From Paraburkholderia sp. IMGN_8 (lineage in GTDB: Bacteria; Pseudomonadota; Gammaproteobacteria; Burkholderiales; Burkholderiaceae), in assembly GCF_038050405.1 (NCBI RefSeq), contig NZ_CP150901.1, positions 1,054,001 through 1,118,000 of the forward strand: a stretch of DNA of 64,000 nt, read 5' to 3'. The translations under genes were made by a program, and so were the position numbers. Every line of letters begins with the position of its first letter. Position 1 is the first letter of the stretch. This document shows, piece by piece, positions 57,529 through 64,000 of this stretch. Below the pieces are notes generated by a model. That model made no database searches, had not been told where the DNA came from, and worked only from the letters and a program-made list of their open reading frames with translations.

Positions 57529-58344
57529 ATGGATGAAATGATCGAACGTCCTTTCCGGCAAACGGCCGTCGCCTTTCTCAACGGCTATCCGTCCATTGAT
57601 GACCCTGTCGACGCGCCGCAACTGAAGGATCAGATTCTGGCGGTCGTGGCGCACGAGCTTCGCGGACCCTTGAGTCCGCTGCGCCTCGCCAGCCAGCTTA
57701 TCCGCAGGGTGTCGGCGGATCGGCCAGAAGTGGTTCGGTCGATTGACGTGATCGACCGCCAGATCTGCCAGATCGCCCGCCTTGCTGACGATCTGATGGA
57801 CGCCACGCGAGCCGGCCACGGCGCGCTCCGCGTACACAGGACGTGCGTTGACCTCATCGACGTTCTGGCTGATCCGTTCGAGGCGGCTGCACTGGCAGCG
57901 GCCAAGCGCGGCCAGATACTCACCCTGCAGGTTCCGGACAGGGCGCTACGCGTTGAGGGCGATCCGGTCCGTCTCGCGCAGGCCATCCACAACCTGCTGC
58001 ACAACGCCGTGAAATACACGCCGGCGGATGGTCGCATCACAGTGACCGCGCGCGCGGAGGGCAAAGACCTCGTTGTATCTGTCAAGGACAATGGACTGGG
58101 CATATCGGGCGCGCTCCTGCCACATGTCTTCGACCTCTTCGCTCAAGCCAGCCGGACGCTTGCGGCGAGCGCCGGTGGGTTAGGCGTGGGCCTTGCCGTC
58201 GTGAAGGCGATTGCCGAGGCGCACGGCGGCACGGTGACGGCGACCAGTGCCGGCCCCGGTACCGGCAGCGAATTCACGCTCCGGCTGCCCATCGTCACTA
58301 ACTCTAGTCAGAATGTCTGCCTGCCCGGTCCGGATACCCGATAG
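57529..58344 (+). CDS. Soluble histidine kinase (minimal HisKA-HATPase)
   Basis: About 271 aa from ATG 57529; the open frame extends back to 57388 but that part is repeat DNA. HisKA with phospho-acceptor His about 42 in LAVVAHELRGPLSPLRL; HATPase with N box LLHNAVKYT, G1 DNGLGI, F box VFDLFAQ, G2 GGLGVGLAVVKAIAEAHGG. No membrane span, PAS or other input domain, so the signal must come through a partner. No response regulator is adjacent. Dead paralogue at 16523-16957 with the same upstream repeat. Confidence 0.9.
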   Translation: MDEMIERPFRQTAVAFLNGYPSIDDPVDAPQLKDQILAVVAHELRGPLSPLRLASQLIRRVSADRPEVVRSIDVIDRQICQIARLADDLMDATRAGHGALRVHRTCVDLIDVLADPFEAAALAAAKRGQILTLQVPDRALRVEGDPVRLAQAIHNLLHNAVKYTPADGRITVTARAEGKDLVVSVKDNGLGISGALLPHVFDLFAQASRTLAASAGGLGVGLAVVKAIAEAHGGTVTATSAGPGTGSEFTLRLPIVTNSSQNVCLPGPDTR

Positions 58345-58442
58345 CTCGATCCACTACGCTATTTCTGAATAGGTCCGGCTTTTCATGTGGAAACATGATT
58401 CCGGCGCCATCGCTTCGTTTTGGAAAGCTGTCCAGGCGCCGA

Positions 58443-59435
58443 TCAACCCGCGGCGGCACGTCGCAACACCGGGCGCCTTGATGCCTGAAGGAGTGACGTA
58501 TAGCTGTCGACGTAATTCTGCGCCATCGTTCTGGCACCGAAGCGACGTTCGAACTGGGCGCGGATTTCCGTACGTGACAGCTCATCAAGACGTTGCAGCA
58601 CACTTACGGCACCCTGCAGGTCTTCGCAGATATAACCGGTGATGCCTTGGTCAATCACTTCGGGTACCGAGTCACGATTGAATGCAATCACTGGGGTACC
58701 GCACGCCATCGCCTCGATCATGACAAGGCCGAACGGCTCGGACCAGTCGATCGGGAACAGCAGCGTCTTCGCACCCGAGAGGAACGCGGGCTGCTGCTCG
58801 TTGATTTCGCCAAGGAATTCGACGTGCGCCTGCGACATCAGCGGCTCGATCGTGGACTTGAAGTATTCCTGGTCGGTCTTGTCTATCTTGGCGGCGATTT
58901 TCAACGGCAGACCGCCTTGTGCAGCGATCCTGATGGCGAGATCGGGGCGTTTCTCCCGACACATACGGCTGAGGAAAGCGAGGTACTGCGGCTCCTTCTG
59001 CGTTTGCGGCATGAGCAGCTCTTCCGGCAGACCGTGATGAATGGTGTCCAGCCAGTTTGCCTGCGGCAGCGGCAAACGTGATGAAGCGGAGATCGACACG
59101 ACCGGCGCCTTCGGAAACGTATCGAACACGGCCTGCAGTTCCGGCAGGTCGAGGCGGCCGTGGAGCGTTGTCACGGACGGCGTGTCGAGCTGGGAGAACA
59201 GCGAGAACGGCAGATCGTCGAGGTGGAAGTGCAACACGTCGAATTCGTGGGCGACACGGCGCACCTGTTCAAGCATCAGCATGTGCGGGGCGAGCACATC
59301 GCGGGTCGACGGGGCGAGGCGCAATGCACGCGGCCAGGCCGCTTCGAGCGTCGCCTTCGTGTGCGAGTCACCACTTGCGAACAGGGTCACGTCGTGCCCC
59401 AGGTCAACGAGCGCCTCGGTGAGGTAGGACACCAC
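58443..59435 (-). pseudogene. GT4-family glycosyltransferase lacking its N-terminus
   Basis: The recognisable frame starts at VVSYLTEALVDLGHDVTLFA. Family members have about 20 more residues before this, with the P-L-YGGTER loop that binds the nucleotide sugar. The bases upstream do not encode it in any frame. The C-terminal domain is complete: EPFGLVMIEAMACGTPVIAF with the E-x7-E donor-binding motif. A GTG at 59435 could start a shortened product, but loss of the G-loop should abolish activity. Probably a 5'-truncated gene. Confidence 0.7.
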
Positions 59436-59489
59436 GCTGAAAGATCGGCGGCAATATTGATCGTATTCGCCACGAGCAGGAGAATAACC

Positions 59490-59642
59490 GTGCCTTAGAG
59501 CCCGCTTGTTTTGTACCAGGTGATGCGGCTCGCCAGCCTTGAAGCGTTCGAGCCGCTCGCCCGTTCCAGCCTGGATTACCGTCCAATGCCCATCTCAGGC
59601 AAGGCCCTACGCTTGCTGCCTTTGTTCGACGCGGCCGTCTAA
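59490..59642 (+). pseudogene. 3' fragment of an unidentified gene
   Basis: Plus-strand frame bounded upstream by an in-frame TAG near 59498 reads MRLASLEAFEPLARSSLDYR then PMPISGKALRLLPLFDAAV and TAA 59640-59642. The even composition looks like genuine protein text with no start region. Family not recognised. It faces the truncated glycosyltransferase, so a deletion joint probably lies at about 59440-59500. Confidence 0.3.
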
Positions 59643-59696
59643 TGTACAGGCTCGCCCACCCGATCGGACATGAGCAGCGGGACGGATCGAGTGAAG

Positions 59697-59869
59697 GGCG
59701 TTGACCGCTACCGTACAGACGTACCCTGCCGCAGGTGAGAACGTAGAGTTACACCCTGCGCGCGCCAACGATTCCCGGGTCGTTCCCGCGAGGCAAGTAT
59801 TCGCAGACAGCCGGTGACCGGCGCAACGTAGCACGTCCTTGTTGTGACAGAACGCCAGAAGCCACGGCA
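59697..59869 (+). repeat. Dispersed repeat, copy B (~170 bp)
   Basis: Starts TTGACCGCTACCGTACAGAC at 59701, body ACACCCTGCGCGCGCCAACG and CCGCGAGGCAAGTATTCGC, ends near AACGCCAGAAGCCACGGCAC. Lies 71 bp upstream of the glycine-zipper lipoprotein gene in the same orientation as copies A and C relative to their genes. Confidence 0.8.
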
Positions 59870-59940
59870 CGTTCCGCCAGTTGGTCGCGACCCAGGCGTC
59901 GCGCGGCTGTTGAAGGGGTGTCGAACTTAAGGAGGGCATC

Positions 59941-60519
59941 ATGTACAACGCTTACTTTGCCAAACCAACCTTCTGCATCGCACTGTGCGCGGCCCTGTCT
60001 CTGAGTGGGTGCGTGGCCCCTGGCGGAAGCATGCCTTACGGTTCGAATCCAGCGCAGCCAACCTATGAGCAACCGACGTACGCCCAGCCGACTTATGTGC
60101 AGCCCACATATCCACAGCCAGTCGATAGCGGAAACAGCTATCGAAATTCACCTCCGGCAAGCTCCGCTTACGGTCTTCAGTACGGGGTTATTTCGACAAT
60201 TCAGCCTCTCGCGAGCGCCAACGCGCTGAGCCCGGGCAGCGTAATGGGCACAGTGGTGGGTGCAGTTGTCGGCGGTGTGGTCGGCAATCAGTTTGGGGGC
60301 GGACGCGGCCGCGACGTCGCGACCGTGGTGGGTGCGCTTGGGGGGGCGGTGGCCGGAAATCAGATCGGACAACAGTACAGCAGTTCGACACCGAGCGCTT
60401 ACCGAATCGTTGTGCAGGTCAATGACGGCTCGTCACGCTCGTTCGATGTCGCCAACCCCGGCGATCTCCGTCCGGGCGACCGTGTGCGAATTGACGGTAA
60501 CCGGCTGGACCGTTATTGA
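59941..60519 (+). CDS. Glycine-zipper 2TM lipoprotein
   Basis: 192 aa; TAAGGAGGGCATC precedes the ATG. Lipoprotein signal with lipobox LSGC (Cys about 24). Then a Pro/Tyr/Gln repeat (PTYEQ, PTYAQ, PTYVQ, PTYPQ), a glycine-zipper pair GTVVGAVVGGVVGNQFGGG and GALGGAVAGNQIGQQY, and a C-terminal beta domain (YRIVVQVNDGSSRSFDV) like SlyB/Pcp outer-membrane proteins. Likely outer-membrane anchored, stress-responsive. Preceded by repeat copy B, possibly its promoter region. Confidence 0.9.
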   Translation: MYNAYFAKPTFCIALCAALSLSGCVAPGGSMPYGSNPAQPTYEQPTYAQPTYVQPTYPQPVDSGNSYRNSPPASSAYGLQYGVISTIQPLASANALSPGSVMGTVVGAVVGGVVGNQFGGGRGRDVATVVGALGGAVAGNQIGQQYSSSTPSAYRIVVQVNDGSSRSFDVANPGDLRPGDRVRIDGNRLDRY

Positions 60520-61046
60520 GTGGTCGGCATGCCAGTGTCGCAGACTCCAGCACTTCATCGAGCTTGTTGATCGGAGGGGAGGTGGAAACTGACTGCATTG
60601 ACGCCTTCACTGCGAAGTATGCGACTTTCGCGACCGTCTGCCGTTGCGACGAACGTTGCCGCCGCGCCACTGCTCGCTGACAAACATCAGCGGAGACCGG
60701 CACTTGTCGAGGCATCGATACTTGAGCGAACTGAATTGATACGCGCCTGCGAGCCCCAATATGGAGGCACCGAGGATCCACCCATGCTACGCCAATCCGG
60801 GAGAAGACGTTCGAGCCCGACGGGCGGATGGCCGCTCCGGGGTCGACTTGCGACAGACGCGACCCGGTCGAAGGCACCATCAGTCGGCGTGGTGCGCCAT
60901 CCAATCATCGTCGTTTTCACCCGATACCGCCTCAGCTGAGCACATCTGACAGGGTCGATCGCCAGAAAATGGCGAGCGAAAAATCGATGCTGGACCGATA
61001 AATAACGTTATCAGTCCGTCTCTGATTTTGAACTAAACTGCCGATC
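60520..61046. other. 527-bp region without a supportable gene
   Basis: Only short frames with no family. Near the 3' end, ATAACGTTAT (61002-61011) is a perfect palindrome 36 bp before the integrase start and may be a self-regulatory site or part of its promoter. Confidence 0.35.
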
Positions 61047-62738
61047 ATGAAAACGCGTGACACCTTACCCGTCGACCACACCGGCCCAAACTTCCCGGAC
61101 GAAGCCGAACTCGCGGCGCTGCGCGGGTGGTACGCCGGCCTGGACGCGCGGGCCGCCATTGCCCGCTACTTGGGGGATCGGCGATCAGCCGGAGCGTCGT
61201 CGCGCGGCGTGCTCGGCCGGATTCGCCGCCGGCTCGTCGCGTACGCGCAGGCGCGCCATCGCGGGGATCTGGCGGGCGTCTTCGTCGATCGCGCGACGAC
61301 AGCATCGGCGGATCGGGTGGCCGGCGCAATCGAGACGCTGCGCAATCTGCCGGTGCCCGTACCGATGATCGTCGATCCGGTCGACCTGTGGCTGCCCGCA
61401 CGCATTGCCGAGGCTCTACATGCCCACGGCATCCGGACGCTGGCCGACCTGACCGTGCGGATTCCGCGACGGCGGCGCTGGTGGTCGGTGATCGCCGGAC
61501 TCGGTGCTGCAGGCGCACGCCGCATCGAGGCTTTCTTCGCCGCGCATCCCGCGCTGACCGAACGGGCGCGCGCGTTGATCGTCGCGGCGCCGTCCGGCAG
61601 CATTGTGCCGTGGGAGCAGTTGCGTGTGCCGCACGAGGTCGACGGCTCGCGCGGACAGTTCCGCGCCCCGGCGGACGCCTGCCTGCTCAAGGCTTCGAAT
61701 GACTATGAGGCGGTTCAGTCCTGGCTGTCACTGCACGAGTCGGCGGCCACACAGCGCGCTTACCGGAAAGAAGCCGAACGCCTGATTCTGTGGGCGATCG
61801 TCGAGCGCGACTGCGCACTGTCGTCGCTCACCACCGACGATGCGATCGCCTACCGGAGTTTCCTGCGGCGGCCGACGCCGCGTGAACGCTGGATCGGACC
61901 GTCGCGACCGCGACACAGCGTCGAATGGCGGCCGTTCATCGGCCCGCTTTCGGCACGCTCGGCGGCGTACGCGCTGAACGTCCTGTCGGCGCTGTTTCGC
62001 TGGCTGGTCGAGCAGCGTTACCTGCTCGCGAATCCGTTCGCCGGCGTCAAGGTCAAGAGCCACGCACGGCGTGCCGGACTGGACGTATCCCGAGGTTTCT
62101 CCGAAGGCGAATGGCTGCTGATCCGCACGCTCGCCGATGGCCTCGAGTGGTCGTACGGCTGGAGCGTGCCGGCGGCGCAGCGCCTGCGCTTCCTACTGGA
62201 CTTCGGCTATGCGACCGGCCTGCGCGCGAGCGAGCTGGTCGGCGCGACGCTCGGCGACATCCGCCGCGACGAGCACGGCGATCACTGGCTGCACGTGCTC
62301 GGCAAGGGCGGCAAGCTCGGAAAGGTGGCGTTGCCGTCGCTCGCCCGCACCGCGCTCGATCAGTCTCTCGTGCAGCGCGGACTGCCCGTAACACCAGCGC
62401 GTTGGGACCCGGCGATGCCTCTCGTCGCGAGTCTCGATGAGGATGGCGCGGGCATCGAAAGCACGCGGCTGTGGCGCGTGCTGAGGCGATTCTTCGTGCT
62501 GGTGGCCGATGCGATCCAGGACGAACGGCCGGCAACCGCTGAGAAGCTGCGGCGCGCCAGCCCGCACTGGATGAGACACACGCACGCGTCGCACGCGCTC
62601 GCGCGCGGCGCCGAGCTGATCATGGTGCGCGACAACCTGCGCCACGCGTCGATCTCGACGACGTCGACCTATCTGCATAGCGACGAGGTGCAGCGAGCGC
62701 GGCAGTTCGATCAGGCATTCGAGGCGCGAAAGGCCTAA
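61047..62738 (+). CDS. Tyrosine site-specific recombinase with DUF3701 N-terminus
   Basis: 563 aa. The N-terminal 200 residues (FPDEAELAALRGWYAGLDAR, helix-rich, Arg-rich) fit DUF3701, found in plasmid/phage-type integrases of Burkholderiaceae. A SAM-like core-binding domain follows (about 215-335), then the catalytic domain with all residues: Arg in GYATGLRASELVGA, Lys in GKGGKLGKV, HWMRHTHASH (H-x-x-R), His in NLRHASISTTS and Tyr in TYLHSDE. Full length, so active in principle. No attachment repeats or tRNA were found next to it. Confidence 0.9.
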   Translation: MKTRDTLPVDHTGPNFPDEAELAALRGWYAGLDARAAIARYLGDRRSAGASSRGVLGRIRRRLVAYAQARHRGDLAGVFVDRATTASADRVAGAIETLRNLPVPVPMIVDPVDLWLPARIAEALHAHGIRTLADLTVRIPRRRRWWSVIAGLGAAGARRIEAFFAAHPALTERARALIVAAPSGSIVPWEQLRVPHEVDGSRGQFRAPADACLLKASNDYEAVQSWLSLHESAATQRAYRKEAERLILWAIVERDCALSSLTTDDAIAYRSFLRRPTPRERWIGPSRPRHSVEWRPFIGPLSARSAAYALNVLSALFRWLVEQRYLLANPFAGVKVKSHARRAGLDVSRGFSEGEWLLIRTLADGLEWSYGWSVPAAQRLRFLLDFGYATGLRASELVGATLGDIRRDEHGDHWLHVLGKGGKLGKVALPSLARTALDQSLVQRGLPVTPARWDPAMPLVASLDEDGAGIESTRLWRVLRRFFVLVADAIQDERPATAEKLRRASPHWMRHTHASHALARGAELIMVRDNLRHASISTTSTYLHSDEVQRARQFDQAFEARKA

Positions 62739-62831
62739 AGTATGAGCGCGTCGATCGCAAATTGGCCAAATGAGGCGGCCTGGTGACGAACGAGGTCGCG
62801 ATTGTGCCGCCACAACGACCAAGGTTTTGCA

Positions 62832-63272
62832 ATGGGATACTCGATTCGAACATTTCTGATCACGCCGGACGACGTCATCCGGAAGATCGGAATGACGCGT
62901 TACTGGAACATGCTCGGTACTCCGGACAGTGACTGCCTTCCGGAGTTTGCGGATCAGCGCGTGCGCCTCGCAAACCTGACCATTGAGTTGGTGGACCGCA
63001 AGCCCGTGCACGTGATCAATCGGGATTTTGTGATTGTCACTTTTGATGCTCAGGGCCGTCTCAATGTCGGTCAGATCATGCAGCGAGGTAGCTCGCTGTT
63101 TGAAGTCTTCATGGCCTCCAACCTGAGCCGTTACGACAAGAAAGGCACTGCGAAGGTTGTCGATGCGACGGCCCGCTTTACCGTACAAGGAAGTCAATGG
63201 ACGCCAACACCGGCCTTGAGCCAGGCCCTTGACGAGGCAGCACTGGGGTTGCGACGGCGCCCTGGCATTTAG
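62832..63272 (+). CDS. Hypothetical protein
   Basis: 146 aa from ATG 62832; the longer frame to 62802 is not supported. The sequence has a beta-rich look (VRLANLTIELVDRKPVHVIN, FVIVTFDAQGRLNVGQI) and a charged C-terminus. No family recognised and no motif for catalysis. It lies 93 bp after the integrase in the same direction and could be its cargo. Tandem hairpins follow. Confidence 0.65.
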   Translation: MGYSIRTFLITPDDVIRKIGMTRYWNMLGTPDSDCLPEFADQRVRLANLTIELVDRKPVHVINRDFVIVTFDAQGRLNVGQIMQRGSSLFEVFMASNLSRYDKKGTAKVVDATARFTVQGSQWTPTPALSQALDEAALGLRRRPGI

Positions 63273-63384
63273 GCGGATAGACGCTTATGGCGATCCGCGC
63301 ATAAGCCGGGCGCATTTCATAACCAAAAGGCTTATGATAGAAAATTGCGCTTACCTTGTTCATACCCCTCTTGTCTTCGCCATT

Positions 63385-63451
63385 TTCCGTTGAATGATCA
63401 GCATCAACGGAAGGCTGCAACGATAGGGCCGCCTTTTGGGCGGCCTTATCG
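63385..63451. terminator. Tandem hairpin terminator
   Basis: First stem TTCCGTTGA/TCAACGGAA (63385-63412), second CGATAGGGCCGCC/GGCGGCCTTATCG with loop TTTTG (63421-63451, one G-T pair). The pair separates the plus-strand hypothetical gene from the minus-strand gene at the right edge and could act in both directions. Confidence 0.75.
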
Positions 63452-63529
63452 TCTACCTGGAGAGCGCACAGTACGGTTCGAACGCCCCTCGCAACTCAGG
63501 AGACATCCCGTCAGGTCGACGAGTTGCCT

Positions 63530-64000
63530 TCAACGGTCGTCGGCATCGCGACCCGCAGACGCCGGCCGAGGCGGGTTTACGGTTATGGCGGCACCAGTAA
63601 GTACCCAGGCCCGCTGGCTGGGCGCGAACCGCGGCGCCAGGGAGCCGTCATTGATTTCGCGCGTGACGGCAAAGCGACGGAACGAAGTCGCCGGTAAGAA
63701 CAGGCGGGAATTGTCCGGGAACCCATCGCTGGGAGTATCCACGTCTCCCTCGCGTGCCGATATTACGCCGTCGCCATTGGTATCGACCCGTTTGACTTCG
63801 GCCACATAGGCGTCGTACAAGCGCTGCGGGAATGGCGTGCCCTGCTCGAACGATGCCACTCGCACATAGGTGTCCAGGTAGATTTCGTGGGCCAGCCCGC
63901 TCGGGATGAAGCGCTGGCGGTATTCCCGCTGGTTATCGACGTTCGCGTCGAATCGGTCGGGGTCGCGCGGACCCGCACCACCCAGCGGAGCCGCATTGTT
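63530..64000 (-). CDS. C-terminal part of an EF-hand-bearing protein (partial)
   Basis: Open from the right edge (no start in the window) to the stop at 63530. 156 visible residues begin NNAAPLGGAGPRDPDRFDAN and include a canonical EF-hand loop DTNGDGVISARE (Asp, Asn, Asp, Gly, Ile, Glu at positions 1, 3, 5, 6, 8 and 12), followed by the tail DTPSDGFPDNSRLFLPAT. Calcium binding is likely. The family of the larger protein cannot be judged; an extracellular hydrolase is plausible. The C-terminal 20 residues are low-complexity. Confidence 0.65.
   Translation of the reverse strand, partial: NNAAPLGGAGPRDPDRFDANVDNQREYRQRFIPSGLAHEIYLDTYVRVASFEQGTPFPQRLYDAYVAEVKRVDTNGDGVISAREGDVDTPSDGFPDNSRLFLPATSFRRFAVTREINDGSLAPRFAPSQRAWVLTGAAITVNPPRPASAGRDADDR

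Noticed and set aside
59701..59722. TTGACC of the repeat as a sigma-70 -35 box
   Set aside because: No matching -10 box at 16-18 bp in any of the copies.
57345..59869. Conserved reverse-strand protein within the dispersed repeat
   Set aside because: Reverse frames of copies A and B align, but substitutions are not concentrated in third codon positions and copy C contains stops in that frame.

Overview
The window reads as a GC-rich beta-proteobacterial replicon, most likely Burkholderiaceae (Paraburkholderia or Caballeronia type). Reasons: the codon bias; an entericidin lipoprotein and a DUF3309 mini-protein; a one-chain TreS-maltokinase; many GntR/LysR/TetR-controlled catabolic cassettes; and dense gene decay with IS scars, typical of a secondary chromosome, megaplasmid or genomic island. 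No rRNA, tRNA, CRISPR array or replication origin was seen. These assignments come from motif recognition, not from database searches.

Layout. 0-17.8 kb is a patchwork of stress and envelope genes with much decay: a cyanophycin-synthetase remnant, a transglutaminase-like protein, a sorbosone-dehydrogenase remnant, a Crp-type regulator, a 1345-aa CheB-CheR-PAS-histidine kinase-receiver protein, a secreted unknown protein, a broken cardiolipin synthase, a VIT-family transporter, glutathione reductase whose 3' end has run into a dead Crp copy, small membrane and lipoproteins, and a head-to-head collision of a dead kinase gene and a truncated sugar-ABC ATPase. 18.2-23.3 kb is a LysR-SDR-MFS-split transketolase cassette closed by a strong terminator.

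24.9-36 kb holds two neighbouring divergent catabolic clusters. The first has cupin, BKACE (DUF849) and MFS on the minus strand, facing a cytosolic NMT1-like protein, an FAH hydrolase, a hotdog thioesterase and an MFS. The second has extradiol-type dioxygenase, Rieske ferredoxin and outer-membrane channel on the minus strand, facing an FAH hydrolase and a flavin monooxygenase, with a GntR gene at its end. The same 8-3-8 operator (ACGATACG-N3-CGTATCGT type) sits in both divergent promoter regions, so they probably form one regulon.

36.3-48.8 kb contains YceI, an ornithine-cyclodeaminase-like / DapA-like / aldehyde dehydrogenase operon with TetR, then GntR facing a second DapA-like gene followed by a complete BMP-type ABC importer (Tat-exported binding protein, two permeases, double ATPase). 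This looks like uptake and breakdown of a nitrogenous or keto-acid compound of unknown identity.

48.8-64 kb is again decayed and repeat-rich: pntA cut by a small element with 21-bp inverted repeats, a transposase fragment, an acyltransferase fragment, treS-mak with an internally deleted IS6-family element 6 bp upstream of its start codon, a dead integrase end, a second intact Crp paralogue, a soluble kinase, a 5'-truncated glycosyltransferase, a glycine-zipper lipoprotein and an intact DUF3701-type tyrosine recombinase. A dispersed repeat of about 170 bp (two good copies, one partial, plus solitary ends) lies just upstream of three of these genes.
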